A stretch of DNA of 64,000 nucleotides, from assembly GCF_019038395.1 (NCBI RefSeq), contig NZ_JAGFXZ010000016.1, positions 1 to 64,000 on the forward strand, in the 5' to 3' direction. The translations under genes were made by a program, and so were the position numbers. Below are positions 1 to 9,370 of the stretch, piece after piece (position 1 is the first letter of the stretch; each line of letters opens with the position of its first letter). The notes below the pieces were generated by a model. It was given only the letters and a program-made list of their open reading frames with translations, did no database searches and was not told where the DNA came from. Origin of the DNA: Acinetobacter sp. BY419. Lineage in GTDB: Bacteria > Pseudomonadota > Gammaproteobacteria > Pseudomonadales > Moraxellaceae.

Positions 1-126
1 ACGGATGAATACATTTCAGAAATCACTGACCGTATAAATCATCGTCCAAGAAAAAGACTCGGCTTTAAAAGTCCGAGTCAGGTATTATGGCAACAACATG
101 GTGTTGCACTTCAAATGCTAATCTAA
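1..126 (+). mobile_element. IS30-family transposase, 3' end (partial)
   Basis: The frame is open from base 1 to a TAA at 124-126 and encodes 41 residues. It contains the motif NHRPRKRLGFKSP followed by a short tail. That is the usual C-terminus of IS30-family DDE transposases, which carry out cut-and-paste or copy-out transposition between short inverted repeats. The rest of the element lies outside the window. I could not identify a terminal inverted repeat or a target duplication in the bases after the stop. Assignment to the family is from the motif alone; the particular IS is unknown. Confidence 0.75.
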
Positions 127-153
127 GTAATTAAAATAACGTGTATAAAAACA

Positions 154-535
154 ATGAATATGAAGTGCTTGACCCTATTTCCCAGCTTGTTTCTCGTTGC
201 ATGTGCCACAGGCGGAAATCAGCATCTGTAATCAGTCTCTACAGCCCTATGTCGGTCAAACTGCAGCACAGGTTCGCAGCCAACTTGATCTTCGTGCCAT
301 GGGATTTAAAACCTCCCAGACACCGATTCAGACAACAGAATCTCTCAGCTACACTATTTTCCGGGATATAAATATTCCGATGGGTACGCCTAATATTAGT
401 CAAAGCATCTTGATGGGTGCACCAATGCCGACAACCTCGAATGGGGGTTATAATATTGAGATGAAATGCCACATCTGGTTTGACTTGAAAGGTGAAATTG
501 TTCAAGACATTCGTTATACCGGTAGAGCTTGCTGA
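154..535 (+). pseudogene. small lipoprotein, frameshifted after the signal peptide
   Basis: An ATG at 154 opens a short frame encoding a hydrophobic signal with a lipobox (LVAC), then stops at 229-231. The body of the protein continues in the next frame from about 203 to the TGA at 533-535 (QPYVGQTAAQV... ending in GRAC). Skipping one base around 217-222 would join the two parts. The body is paralogous to the intact gene just downstream (687-1073). Both have a VGQ/IGQ-x-LDL segment, a Cys before a KITF/HIWF-type strand, and a C-terminal Cys. A single-base insertion is the simplest explanation; an assembly error is possible. The function of the family is unknown. Its position next to an IS30 end may be relevant but is not proof of cause. 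Confidence 0.6.
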
Positions 536-686
536 ACTGCATTCAGTGAAGTTCAGAGCCTGGATGGGGTAAATTAGGGATCCAACTCATCAGTATACCG
601 CTCTAAACCGTGTGTCAAATTACAACAATAACCCTGCCATTTTCTGCCTACACTAGTCTTCAGTCAGTCCTGTGCAGGAGTGAATT

Positions 687-1073
687 ATGTTGTTATCTCA
701 TCGAGTATCCCTAAGTCTCTTGGGTATAGTCATCGGCATGACCGGTTGTACACATTCACCAACCACCACCCCAACTGAACGGGAAGCTTACTTGCAGCAG
801 TTTATTGGACAAAGCAGTCAGTTTATCGATCAAAATCTGGATCTGAAACGCCTGGGTTATCAACAGGTCAGTGGCCCCAAACTGAGTGCCAATCAATTAA
901 GCTATGTGGTACAGCGTCCTATTTCTATTCCTTTGCCTTCAGCAGGGAATGGACCCGTCCCCATCCCTATCAGCCCTGCAGATAGCTATGATGTTGATCT
1001 GCAATGTAAAATTACTTTTTTATTAAAAAATAATATTGCAACAGCTGTCCGTACTTCAGGTCGAACCTGTTAA
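687..1073 (+). CDS. small lipoprotein, paralogue of the frameshifted gene upstream
   Basis: This 128-residue protein starts with a hydrophobic signal and a lipobox (MTGC, Cys21), so it is predicted to be a lipid-anchored envelope protein. The mature part has two Cys residues, one in a QCKITF segment and one as the last residue. Both are conserved in the neighbouring paralogue at 154-535, which suggests a disulfide closing the C-terminal fold. I recognise no named domain. The ATG at 687 follows a purine-rich GCAGGAG sequence. An intrinsic terminator shared with leuB follows the stop codon. Confidence 0.7.
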   Translation: MLLSHRVSLSLLGIVIGMTGCTHSPTTTPTEREAYLQQFIGQSSQFIDQNLDLKRLGYQQVSGPKLSANQLSYVVQRPISIPLPSAGNGPVPIPISPADSYDVDLQCKITFLLKNNIATAVRTSGRTC

Positions 1074-1101
1074 TCATTTTCAGATTCGAAATTCCAGCCA
1101 T

Positions 1102-1130
1102 AAAAAACGCAGCTCAAGGCTGCGTTTTTT
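1102..1130. terminator. bidirectional intrinsic terminator
   Basis: A hairpin with stem CGCAGC / GCTGCG and loop TCAAG is flanked by A6 on the left and T6 on the right. It can therefore end both the plus-strand lipoprotein transcript and the minus-strand leuB transcript, whose stop codons converge here. Confidence 0.85.
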
Positions 1131-1143
1131 AATCAAAACTGGC

Positions 1144-2223
1144 TTAGCTCAATGCAGCAACTACCGCTTGACCCATTTCAACCGTACCGACTTTTTGCAT
1201 GCCTTCAGACATGATATCTGCCGTACGCAAGCCTTGATCCAAGACCTGACCTACTGCATCTTCAATCGCTTTTGCAGCCGCTTCTTCACGGAAGGTATAA
1301 CGTAGCATCATCGCAACCGACAGAATTGTCGCCAATGGATTTGCCAGGTTTTGACCGGCGATATCTGGCGCAGAACCATGACAAGGCTCATACATACCTT
1401 TGCCATTTTCATCCAGAGATGCCGATGGCAACATACCGATTGAACCGGTGAGCATCGCTGCTTCATCCGACAAGATATCACCGAACAGGTTAGAGGTGAC
1501 AATCACGTCAAACTGCTTCGGTGCACGTACCAGTTGCATTGCGGCATTATCGACATACATGTGCGATAAATTAATTTCAGGATATTCAGCTTCTTTCAGT
1601 GCAGTTACGGTCTGTTTCCACAGTTCAGTCACTTCAAGTACGTTGGCTTTATCGACCGAGCAGACTTTACCACTGCGAAGGTTAGCCATTTCAAAGGCTA
1701 CTTTTGCAATGCGTTTAATTTCAGACTCTGAATAAATGTCAGTGTTATAACCTTGCTTTTCACCGTTTTCCAGTTCACGGATACCACGTGGCTGACCGAA
1801 GTAAATACCACCCGTCAATTCACGCACAATCAGGATATCCAGCCCCGCCACGATTTCAGGTTTTAAACTTGAAGCATCAGCTAATTGTGGATACAGAATT
1901 GCTGGACGTAAGTTGGCAAACAGGTTCAGTTCGCTACGCAGTTTTAATAAACCCCGTTCCGGACGGATTGAACGTTCAATCGTATCCCATTTTGGACCGC
2001 CGACTGCACCCAGTAAAATTGCATCGGCTTTTTTGGCCTGCTCAGAAGTCACTTCAGGATACGGAGAACCGTGGGCATCAATTGCTGCACCACCGAGTAA
2101 ACCCTGTTCCCATGTCAAATCGAGATTAAATTTTTCATTTACACGAGTCAGCACCTGCTCTGCCGCTTTGACAATTTCAGGACCGATGCCGTCACCAGCT
2201 AAAATCAAAATTTGTTTAGACAT
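1144..2223 (-). CDS. leuB: 3-isopropylmalate dehydrogenase
   Basis: LeuB oxidatively decarboxylates 3-isopropylmalate to 2-ketoisocaproate with NAD+ in the third step of leucine synthesis, in the cytosol. The 359-residue length is typical. Visible family features are GDGIGPE at 10-16, the substrate-binding RPERGLL segment at 87-93, [10 protein letters not shown] at about 135-143, the catalytic Lys192, and the metal ligands Asp225, Asp249 and Asp253 in the [14 protein letters not shown] signature. [10 protein letters not shown] near 281 contacts the nucleotide. It is the last gene of the minus-strand block leuC-leuD-lipoprotein-leuB. leuA is not in the window. Confidence 0.97.
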   Translation of the reverse strand: MSKQILILAGDGIGPEIVKAAEQVLTRVNEKFNLDLTWEQGLLGGAAIDAHGSPYPEVTSEQAKKADAILLGAVGGPKWDTIERSIRPERGLLKLRSELNLFANLRPAILYPQLADASSLKPEIVAGLDILIVRELTGGIYFGQPRGIRELENGEKQGYNTDIYSESEIKRIAKVAFEMANLRSGKVCSVDKANVLEVTELWKQTVTALKEAEYPEINLSHMYVDNAAMQLVRAPKQFDVIVTSNLFGDILSDEAAMLTGSIGMLPSASLDENGKGMYEPCHGSAPDIAGQNLANPLATILSVAMMLRYTFREEAAAKAIEDAVGQVLDQGLRTADIMSEGMQKVGTVEMGQAVVAALS

Positions 2224-2265
2224 GAGATTTTCCGTTTAAAATGTCAGATTCAGACCTGACAAGGG

Positions 2266-2829
2266 TTAAATTTTCTTTTCTACAAACTCTGCGATGCCAT
2301 TGACCACGTTATAGGGTTTGCAAAAACGACGAATGGTTTTCTGCTCTTGTACCAGATCTACGCAGAGCGGATCCGGTGCCGAGGCATTTAATAAACTGCT
2401 GCTACGCGCACTACGGTCGCGGAACATTTTTAAGGTATAGGTTTTAGTGGCCTGAAAGTGGTGAAACACATGCAAGGTTTCTGCTTTATCCTTGGTGATC
2501 GGATAAAAACGAACCACCAACTCATGCTGTCCTGCAGGTACAGACAAGTAAATCGGATTGACCTGATTTAAATTTTTCGCTTGCAAGCGCACCAGTTTTT
2601 GCTTTTGCGCTGCATCACTGATGCGGCCATTGTCAGCTTTGACAATAATGGTCTGGTTTAAGCGCTCAAACTGGCAATCTGGCGTCCCTGTACAGTAAAT
2701 CAGGGCATTGTTTTTGCTCTCGATATTTGCTTTGGCATGTCTGAGCTTCATCGTATCGATGCTTTGACATGCAGTCATCAGCACCGATACTGTACTTAAA
2801 GCAAGCCACTGTTTCCAATAATTCGCCAT
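2266..2829 (-). CDS. lipoprotein of unknown function inside the leu cluster
   Basis: This is 187 residues when started at MANYWKQW. A further start six codons upstream is possible, but this one gives a compact signal peptide ending in a lipobox (MTAC, Cys21). The mature part is rich in charged residues and beta-prone segments, with paired Cys near residues 48-55 (YCTGTPDC) and near the end (LCVDLV, FCKPYN). That fits an exported, possibly disulfide-bonded envelope protein. No named domain is recognised. It lies between leuD and leuB on the same strand, so it may be co-transcribed with leucine synthesis genes, although nothing in it suggests a role there. Confidence 0.75.
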   Translation of the reverse strand: MANYWKQWLALSTVSVLMTACQSIDTMKLRHAKANIESKNNALIYCTGTPDCQFERLNQTIIVKADNGRISDAAQKQKLVRLQAKNLNQVNPIYLSVPAGQHELVVRFYPITKDKAETLHVFHHFQATKTYTLKMFRDRSARSSSLLNASAPDPLCVDLVQEQKTIRRFCKPYNVVNGIAEFVEKKI

Positions 2830-2916
2830 AATGTCTGTCTTACCCAATCAAAAGACTCAATAATCTTTCGATATTAGCAAGGGCGTCGCAGTCATGCTAT
2901 GACAATTGTCGCTGAT

Positions 2917-3567
2917 TTATCCATGAATTTCAGCAAATACCCATGGACGTGATTGTTGGGTTTTTTCTTCATAGGCACGAATGTCATCTGCTACCTGTAA
3001 AGTTAAGCCAATATCATCCAGACCATTTAACAGACAATGCTTGCGAAATGGATCAACTTCAAACTTAAAGCTTTCACCTGTTGGCGTGCGAACTTCCTGT
3101 GCCTGCAAGTCAATCGTCAGTTGATAGCCTTCATCTGCTGCACATTCTTTAAATAACTGCTCAACAATCTCTTCTGCCAAAATCACTGGCAACATCCCGT
3201 TTTTAAAACAGTTATTAAAGAAAATATCGGCAAAACTTGGCGCGATCACGGTACGGAAACCATATTCGCTCAATGCCCACGGCGCATGTTCACGACTTGA
3301 ACCACAACCAAAGTTGGCACGTGAAATTAAGATACTCGCACCCTGATACCGTGGCTGGTTCAAGACGAAATCCGGATTAAGCGGACGAACTGAATTGTCC
3401 TGCCCCGGATAGCCTTCATCCAGATAACGCAATTCATCAAACAGGTTGTCACCAAAACCGGTACGTTTGATCGATTTCAAAAACTGTTTTGGAATAATTA
3501 AATCTGTATCGACATTGGCACGGTCTAATGGTGCAACGATACCTTGTTCTACGGTATAAGCTTTCAT
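2917..3567 (-). CDS. leuD: 3-isopropylmalate dehydratase small subunit
   Basis: LeuD forms the swivel subunit of isopropylmalate isomerase and works with LeuC to convert 2- to 3-isopropylmalate. The 216-residue protein shows the N-terminal [12 protein letters not shown] segment (20-31) and the [13 protein letters not shown] motif (87-99), which contributes substrate-binding residues in the aconitase swivel domain. The ending HG and the length agree with the bacterial LeuD family. It is followed on the same strand by a lipoprotein gene and leuB. It is separated from leuC by a short spacer holding a palindromic repeat. Confidence 0.97.
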   Translation of the reverse strand: MKAYTVEQGIVAPLDRANVDTDLIIPKQFLKSIKRTGFGDNLFDELRYLDEGYPGQDNSVRPLNPDFVLNQPRYQGASILISRANFGCGSSREHAPWALSEYGFRTVIAPSFADIFFNNCFKNGMLPVILAEEIVEQLFKECAADEGYQLTIDLQAQEVRTPTGESFKFEVDPFRKHCLLNGLDDIGLTLQVADDIRAYEEKTQQSRPWVFAEIHG

Positions 3568-3590
3568 GTTTATTTCCCAATGAACCCGTA

Positions 3591-3624
3591 ACCTCTCCCT
3601 AGCCCTCTCCCATGAGGAGAAGGT
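3591..3624. repeat. intergenic palindromic repeat (CCTCTCC family)
   Basis: The spacer between leuC and leuD contains ACCTCTCCCTAGCCCTCTCC followed by CATGAGGAGAAGG, an imperfect palindrome. Similar sequences occur at 22991, 27288, 34399 and 34523. The transcript of leuCD would fold here. Confidence 0.7.
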
Positions 3625-3641
3625 TTGAATGAGGGCTTAAA

Positions 3642-5075
3642 CTAGAATGAACGGACATCAACAAAGTGACCGGCAATTGCAGCGGCTGCTGCCATGGCCG
3701 GGCTGACCAGATGGGTACGACCGCCATTGCCCTGACGACCTTCAAAGTTACGGTTTGAAGTCGATGCGCAATGCTCGCCCGGTTGTAACTTGTCTGCATT
3801 CATCGCTAAACACATGGAACAACCGGGTTCACGCCATTCAAACCCAGCCGCCAAAAATACTTGATCCAAGCCTTCAGCTTCAGCCTGCTGTTTAACCAAA
3901 CCAGAACCCGGAACGACCATCGCCTGTTTAATTGAAGCTGCAACTTTACGGCCTTTAATCACTTCAGCCGCAGCACGGATATCTTCAATACGCGAGTTGG
4001 TGCATGAGCCAATAAAAACACGATCTAGTTGAATTTCAGCCAAGGCCTGACCCGCATTTAAACCCATATACTGATAAGCACGGTTCCAGTCATTGCGTTG
4101 TACCTCGTCTTTGGCTTGTTCCAGAGTCGGTACTGCCTGAGACACTGGAATGACCATTTCAGGAGAAGTCCCCCAAGACACTTGCGGCTCGATTTCTTCA
4201 CCTTGCAATACAACTACCCTGTCAAAGTATGCACCTTCATCCGAATGCAAGGTATTCCAGTAAGCTACTGCCTGATCCCACTGTTCTGCAGTCGGGGCAT
4301 ACGGACGGCCTTGGACATACTCAATGGTTTTGTCATCAACAGCGACCATACCCACACGTGCACCGGCTTCAATCGCCATGTTACACACAGTCATACGACC
4401 TTCAATCGACATGTCACGGAACACCTGACCGCCAAATTCAATCGCATGGCCGGTACCGCCAGCCGTACCAATCTTGCCGATAATCGCCAAAACTACATCT
4501 TTCGGTGTCACGCCCTGACCTAATCTGCCATCAACGCGCACCAGCATGTTTTTCATCTTCTTTTGAACCAGGCACTGGGTCGCCAATACATGTTCAACTT
4601 CTGATGTACCGATACCATGCGCCAAACAGCCAAAAGCACCATGTGTTGCCGTATGTGAGTCACCACAAACCACAGTCATGCCTGGCAAGGTCAAGCCTTG
4701 CTCCGGCCCGACCACATGCGCGATCCCCTGACGGATATCGTTAATATCAAATTCAACAATATTGAAAGTCTTGCAGTTATCATCCAAGGTTTGTACCTGG
4801 ATGCGCGACGTTTCATCTTCAATTCCGGCAACGCCCTGTTCACGCTCTTTTTTCGAGGTCGGGACGTTATGATCCGGTGTAGCAATGTTCGCGCTTAAAC
4901 GCCATGGCTTACGCCCGGCAAGCTGTAAGCCTTCAAATGCCTGTGGAGAGGTCACTTCATGTAATAAGTGACGGTCGATGTACAATAAGGCAGAACCATC
5001 GTCACGTTGCGTTACTAAATGGTCATCCCACAATTTGTCATATAATGTTTTTGCTGTTTGGGTTGCGCCTGCCAT
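3642..5075 (-). CDS. leuC: 3-isopropylmalate dehydratase large subunit
   Basis: LeuC is the [4Fe-4S] catalytic subunit of isopropylmalate isomerase in leucine synthesis. Starting at MAGATQTAK gives 477 residues and a GGAG ribosome-binding site nine bases upstream; the five-codon-longer start at 5090 lacks this. Cluster ligands are visible as Cys358 (GSCTNSR), Cys419 and Cys422 (PGCSMC). [19 protein letters not shown] and [12 protein letters not shown] are conserved aconitase-family segments. It heads the minus-strand leu cluster. The 246-base region to the DUF2061 gene on the other strand must hold its promoter. Confidence 0.97.
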   Translation of the reverse strand: MAGATQTAKTLYDKLWDDHLVTQRDDGSALLYIDRHLLHEVTSPQAFEGLQLAGRKPWRLSANIATPDHNVPTSKKEREQGVAGIEDETSRIQVQTLDDNCKTFNIVEFDINDIRQGIAHVVGPEQGLTLPGMTVVCGDSHTATHGAFGCLAHGIGTSEVEHVLATQCLVQKKMKNMLVRVDGRLGQGVTPKDVVLAIIGKIGTAGGTGHAIEFGGQVFRDMSIEGRMTVCNMAIEAGARVGMVAVDDKTIEYVQGRPYAPTAEQWDQAVAYWNTLHSDEGAYFDRVVVLQGEEIEPQVSWGTSPEMVIPVSQAVPTLEQAKDEVQRNDWNRAYQYMGLNAGQALAEIQLDRVFIGSCTNSRIEDIRAAAEVIKGRKVAASIKQAMVVPGSGLVKQQAEAEGLDQVFLAAGFEWREPGCSMCLAMNADKLQPGEHCASTSNRNFEGRQGNGGRTHLVSPAMAAAAAIAGHFVDVRSF

Positions 5076-5279
5076 GTCGATGTACTCCACTGGACTGGGG
5101 AAATTCTTTCTCTAATTTGATTATATCGCTGCAATCACATAAATCTAATTTATCATTTTTATCAGTTAAAAAACTTTTTGGAATCTTTTAACAGCTCAAT
5201 TAAAGCATGCTTTCATTATATTTTCATAAATCTAATTTTCCGATCTTTTTATTAAAAATATTCGTTTTTACAAACTAAA

Positions 5280-5294
5280 TGAGAATTATTATTA
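5280..5294. promoter_or_regulatory. candidate Fur box
   Basis: TGAGAATTATTATTA matches the 7-1-7 inverted-repeat form of the Fur operator (TGATAAT-n-ATTATCA) at 12 of 14 arm positions. It lies 43 bases upstream of the DUF2061 start codon, where it could block a promoter. This is a match by eye; no genome-wide scoring was possible. Confidence 0.45.
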
Positions 5295-5336
5295 TTTGTT
5301 CATCGGCAGAGATAACTACTTTTGAGGAACTTCGAC

Positions 5337-5573
5337 ATGGCACATATTCAACGCTTTGTAGACAACAACCAACGTATGTTTAAAAAGACTTTCAGCTATT
5401 ACATTATGCATATTACGGTAGCGATGATTGTAGGTTACCTGGTGACCGGCAGTTTAACTATGGCAATTGCCCTCAGCTTATTAGAACCAACAGTACAGGC
5501 CGTTGCTTTCTTCTTCCATGAGAAAATCTGGGAACGTAACAACGGACAGCAGAATGAGGACATCACCGCCTGA
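5337..5573 (+). CDS. DUF2061 family small membrane protein
   Basis: This 78-residue protein starts at MAHIQRFVDN, with GAGGA about ten bases upstream. The five-codon-longer frame start would sit on the ribosome-binding site. It has a hydrophobic central region (IMHITVAMIVGYLVTGS and MAIALSLLEPTVQAVAFFFHE) and ends HEKIWER plus an acidic tail, the pattern of the DUF2061 family of predicted inner-membrane proteins. The biochemical function is not known. A Fur-box-like sequence just upstream suggests expression under iron limitation. A terminator follows at 5598. Confidence 0.8.
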   Translation: MAHIQRFVDNNQRMFKKTFSYYIMHITVAMIVGYLVTGSLTMAIALSLLEPTVQAVAFFFHEKIWERNNGQQNEDITA

Positions 5574-5597
5574 TATCTTCTGTCGAGGTTCTGAATA

Positions 5598-5628
5598 AAA
5601 GACTGCCCTGAGAAAAGCAGTCTTTTTT
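5598..5628 (+). terminator. intrinsic terminator after the DUF2061 gene
   Basis: Stem AAGACTGC / GCAGTCTT with a ten-base loop, followed by a T-run. Confidence 0.85.
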
Positions 5629-5766
5629 AGTTTTTGAAAACACCAAATCTTTGAAAATGTTTAGTAATTCAACAAATCAACATAGATAAGCCTATTTTGC
5701 TTTGATTTATTCTTAAAATATAACAATAATAGACTTACACATAAAAATTCTTTATAGGTGATTAAG

Positions 5767-6642
5767 ATGAATCTCGCAGCCTTTGAAGCCTTCGTAAAAG
5801 TCATGGAAACCGGTTCGATTTCTCTGGCCGCAGATCAGCTTTTTATTACCCAGCCTGCAGTCACCAAACGTATTCACAGTCTGGAAGAATACTTTGGGGT
5901 CAAGCTGTTTGAGTCTGCCGGACGTGGCGTACAGGCCACCCATGCGGCGCACTCCCTGTTGCCTAAAGTGAAAAACTGGCTGAATGAACTGGGTGATATT
6001 CATTATACCTTGAGCCATGAACAAGGTCAGGTACAGGGCAAACTGAAAATAGGTACCAGCCATCATATTGGCCTGCATCATCTTCCAAGCCATTTGCGTC
6101 GTTATGTTCAGGAATACCCAGACGTGACCCTGGATGTGCATTTTGTTGATTCCGAACAGGCGCATGAACAGGTGATTGCCGGTGATCTGGAACTGGCATT
6201 TTTAACCTTACCGCCACGGGGCGATGCACGTCTGAATTATGTGACCATCTGGAATGATCCTCTGGTCTTTGTGGTTGCACCTTTTCATCCGCTGGCGCAG
6301 CAAAAAAACCTGTGTCTGGAAGATTTGCTCGACTACCCAAGCCTGTTACCTTCTTCACAGACTTATACCTCACAGATCACCTTGGCCGAATTTGAAAAAC
6401 AGGGCATTAAACCGAAAGTCAGCATGAGCAATAATCCGCTGGAGTCGATCCGGATGCTAGTATCGATTGGTTTGGGTTGGTCTGTGCTGCCAAAAACTCT
6501 GGTCAATCACGACCTGCACCAGCTGGATATTAATCTGGAAATGAACCGTCGTTTGGGTATGGTCTGGCATCCGGGCCGTACTCAGTCCAAAGCGGCACAG
6601 GCTCTGGTTCAGCTCATGCAGGGTGCTGCCCTGTCTATTTAA
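5767..6642 (+). CDS. LysR-family transcriptional regulator
   Basis: This is 291 residues from the ATG at 5767, chosen because AGGTG lies six bases upstream; a GTG three codons earlier overlaps that site. Residues 1-60 form the winged helix-turn-helix (FEAFVKVMETGSISLAADQL, ITQPAVTKRIHSLEE). From about 90 onward is the two-lobed effector-binding domain, with LKIGTSHHIGLHHLP and GLGWSVLP segments. The effector is unknown. It is not divergent from an obvious target: the DUF2061 gene upstream has its own terminator and ovoA follows 150 bases downstream on the same strand. Either the leu genes or ovoA could be regulated, but this is a guess. Confidence 0.9.
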   Translation: MNLAAFEAFVKVMETGSISLAADQLFITQPAVTKRIHSLEEYFGVKLFESAGRGVQATHAAHSLLPKVKNWLNELGDIHYTLSHEQGQVQGKLKIGTSHHIGLHHLPSHLRRYVQEYPDVTLDVHFVDSEQAHEQVIAGDLELAFLTLPPRGDARLNYVTIWNDPLVFVVAPFHPLAQQKNLCLEDLLDYPSLLPSSQTYTSQITLAEFEKQGIKPKVSMSNNPLESIRMLVSIGLGWSVLPKTLVNHDLHQLDINLEMNRRLGMVWHPGRTQSKAAQALVQLMQGAALSI

Positions 6643-6792
6643 ACTGATCCTAATCATGCTGCATCCGAAACGGTGCAGCATTTTGTTACCTAAATACCCC
6701 CCATCTGGCGATATCTTTCGAGTATTTTTAAGATAATTCCATTCTTTTGCAAGGCAAAGGAATGCTTAAAATTATTCGATGGAGCCTGACGG

Positions 6793-8967
6793 ATGCAGCT
6801 CGATTCCCCCCTAAAATCCCCCTCTAAAAATCAAACAAATGCCAGCAGCCCATGGCTTTCGGCCAAACCGATGCTGCTGCCTACGCCTGCGCTTGATTTT
6901 GCCGATGAACAGACTGCTAGACACAGCCTGCGTGAATATTTCCTGAATACCTTTGACACCTACGAACAGTTGTTTGAATGCTTGAAACATGAAGATACTT
7001 TTTTTATCAAGCCTATTACCTTACGTCATCCGCTAATTTTTTATTTTGCGCATACTGCGACTTTTTTTGTCAATAAACTGCTGCTCAGCAAACTGATTAG
7101 CGAACGTGTGAATCCGCATTTTGAAAGTATCTTCGCGATCGGTGTGGACGAAATGGGCTGGGACGATCTAGATGAAGTGCATCATGCCTGGCCTACCGTG
7201 CAGGCAGTTCGCGATTATCGGCATCAGGTGCGCGCCCTGATCTTGAACATTCTCGAGCATGCCCCGCTGACTCTGCCCTTGAGCTGGCAGAACCCTTGGT
7301 GGACGCTCATTATGGGTATTGAGCATGAACGGATTCATCTGGAAACATCTTCTGTGCTGATTCGCCAGCATGCTCTGGAACATGTACGCCAGCATCCGCA
7401 GTGGCGCGCCAATATCATTACCGGTATTGCCCCGGATAACAGCTTGCTGGCTGTGCCTGAAGGCAAAGTGCATCTGCAGAAAGATTTCAACTCTCCATTT
7501 TATGGCTGGGACAATGAATACGGCCAGCATGAAGCCGAGGTTGAGGCTTTTGCAGCTTCCAAATATCTGGTGTCAAATCAGGAGTTTCTGGCATTTGTCG
7601 AAGCAGAAGGCTATCAGGCCGAACAATACTGGAATGAAGAAGGTCTAGGCTGGCTGCAATTTTCACAAGCGACCCATCCGGTTTTTTGGCGCAAAACTGA
7701 ATTGGGCTGGTCACTGCGACTGATGCTGGAAGAAGTCCCGATGCCTTGGGACTGGCCGGTAGAAGTAAATTATCATGAAGCCAAGGCCTTTTGTCAGTGG
7801 AAATCGCAACAGCTTGAAAAAACCATTCGCTTACCGACTGAAGATGAGTGGTATCGCCTGTATGCAGTTTCTGACCTCGATCCACATTTACCGAGTCCTG
7901 AACAGGCCAATATCGAATTGAAATACGGCACCAGCTCCTGCCCGGTTGATCATTTTCAGCAGGGCGATTTTTATGATATTCAAGGCAATGTCTGGCAGTG
8001 GACTGAAACTCCGATCTATCCATTTCAGGGTTTTCAGGTGCATCCATTTTATGATGATTTCAGCAGCCCGACCTTTGACGGTCGCCACAACCTGATAAAA
8101 GGTGGCTCCTGGATTTCGGCCGGTAATGAAGCCCTATATAGTTCGCGTTATGCCTTCAGACGGCATTTCTTTCAGCACACGGGCTTTCGCTATGTTGCCT
8201 CTGATCAAGCTCTGCAACAATTTCCTTCACAGTATGAAAGCGACCAGCTGGTCTCTCAATATCTGGAATTCCAGTACGGCGCCGAATATTTTGACGTAGC
8301 TAATTTTGCCAAAACCTTGGTTATTTTGGCACAACCGTACTTTCAGGAAACGTCGTGTCATAGGGCCTTGGATATTGGCTGTGCCACCGGCCGCGCCAGC
8401 TTTGAACTGGCACGGTATTTTGATCAGGTGACCGGTCTGGACTTTTCTGCACGTTTTATTCAGCAGGCAGACTATCTGGCCCAAGGCAACAAGGTACGTT
8501 ATAAGCTACCAGTAGAAGGTGAAATCAATGAAGATAAAAGCTGTTCACTTGCAGATGTGGGTTTGGATCAGCTTGTGTCTAAAATAGAATTTTTTCAGGC
8601 GGATGCCTGTAATCTGAAAGCGCATTTCAGCGGTTATGATTTTATTCTGGCGGCCAACCTGATTGACCGGCTGCATCATCCCAAAGACGTTTTGGCGCAC
8701 ATTCATGAGCGTATCAATATGGGTGGAATTTTAATGCTAAGCTCGCCTTATACCTGGCTGGAAGAACATACTGCGCGTAGTGAATGGCTGGGCGGTTTTC
8801 AGCAGGATGGGGGAAACATCACGACATTGACTGGTATTTCCAATATTTTAACTCAGCATTTTGAACTCGTGAACGAGCCTCAGGATGTGCCTTTTGTAAT
8901 TCGTGAAACGGCAAGAAAGTATCAACATAGCCTGTCACAAGTCACAATCTGGAAACGAGTTCGCTAA
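6793..8967 (+). CDS. ovoA: 5-histidylcysteine sulfoxide synthase / 4-mercaptohistidine N-methyltransferase (OvoA)
   Basis: OvoA catalyses the first step of ovothiol A synthesis, oxidative C-S coupling of cysteine to histidine C5 at a non-haem iron centre, and also carries the N-methyltransferase of the last step. All three modules are visible in 724 residues. A DinB_2-like domain (about 40-210) bears the iron motif HX3HXE as His178, His182 and Glu184. A formylglycine-generating-enzyme/sulfatase-modifying domain (about 220-470) contains RLPTEDEWYRL, DIQGNVWQWTET and IKGGSW. A SAM methyltransferase domain (about 500-720) contains ALDIGCATGRAS near 525 and ends VTIWKR. The PLP-dependent lyase OvoB is not in the window. 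GGAG eight bases before the ATG supports the start. EgtB is the nearest alternative family, but the C-terminal methyltransferase fusion favours OvoA. Confidence 0.9.
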   Translation: MQLDSPLKSPSKNQTNASSPWLSAKPMLLPTPALDFADEQTARHSLREYFLNTFDTYEQLFECLKHEDTFFIKPITLRHPLIFYFAHTATFFVNKLLLSKLISERVNPHFESIFAIGVDEMGWDDLDEVHHAWPTVQAVRDYRHQVRALILNILEHAPLTLPLSWQNPWWTLIMGIEHERIHLETSSVLIRQHALEHVRQHPQWRANIITGIAPDNSLLAVPEGKVHLQKDFNSPFYGWDNEYGQHEAEVEAFAASKYLVSNQEFLAFVEAEGYQAEQYWNEEGLGWLQFSQATHPVFWRKTELGWSLRLMLEEVPMPWDWPVEVNYHEAKAFCQWKSQQLEKTIRLPTEDEWYRLYAVSDLDPHLPSPEQANIELKYGTSSCPVDHFQQGDFYDIQGNVWQWTETPIYPFQGFQVHPFYDDFSSPTFDGRHNLIKGGSWISAGNEALYSSRYAFRRHFFQHTGFRYVASDQALQQFPSQYESDQLVSQYLEFQYGAEYFDVANFAKTLVILAQPYFQETSCHRALDIGCATGRASFELARYFDQVTGLDFSARFIQQADYLAQGNKVRYKLPVEGEINEDKSCSLADVGLDQLVSKIEFFQADACNLKAHFSGYDFILAANLIDRLHHPKDVLAHIHERINMGGILMLSSPYTWLEEHTARSEWLGGFQQDGGNITTLTGISNILTQHFELVNEPQDVPFVIRETARKYQHSLSQVTIWKRVR

Positions 8968-8979
8968 AGGTTATGCTCT

Positions 8980-9008
8980 AAAAAAGCCAATCGTATGATT
9001 GGCCTTTA
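8980..9008. terminator. bidirectional intrinsic terminator between ovoA and the DUF2789 gene
   Basis: Stem GCCAATC / GATTGGC with loop GTAT, preceded by an A-run and followed by CTTTAT. It serves ovoA on the plus strand and the converging DUF2789 gene on the minus strand. Confidence 0.75.
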
Positions 9009-9010
9009 TC

Positions 9011-9259
9011 TCATCCTTCACTGGTTGAGTTTTCATGCAGGGATTCATTGAGTTGATCTACCACAATTGCCCATGAACCATCCGATGCAATTTTTTCGGT
9101 TAAAAATTGACGCTGGGCTTCTGACCAGTAGGGTGCATCGAGCAAAGTCAGATCTTTATGCAGTTGATGTTCATGAATGAAATTTTCAATGCCTTCCGCA
9201 GTGGAGTCCAGGCCAAGCTGCTGAAACAGATGTGTCATACGCGGTCGAACGTGAGTCAT
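9011..9259 (-). CDS. DUF2789 family protein
   Basis: An 82-residue soluble protein starting MTHVRPRMTHLFQQLGL; the frame extends five codons further upstream without a better start. The sequence has the DUF2789 pattern: HLFxQLGL, then ENFIHEHQL, then APYWSEAQRQFLTEKIASDGSW and a short helical tail. This family of small helical proteins is common in Pseudomonas and Acinetobacter and its function is not known. It converges on ovoA and shares a terminator with it. Confidence 0.8.
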   Translation of the reverse strand: MTHVRPRMTHLFQQLGLDSTAEGIENFIHEHQLHKDLTLLDAPYWSEAQRQFLTEKIASDGSWAIVVDQLNESLHENSTSEG

Positions 9260-9370
9260 ATCATTACACCTCAAACTTTTCCATTGTTTTCATGTCCTGT
9301 TTTTCGAGCATAGCATGTCCGATGCAAGTGGACTGTGAAAAAACATTAATACTCACATTGCATTCAGGCA

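Noticed and set aside
127..153. Right inverted repeat of the IS30-type element
   Set aside because: The left end is outside the window, so no inverted repeat or target duplication can be compared.
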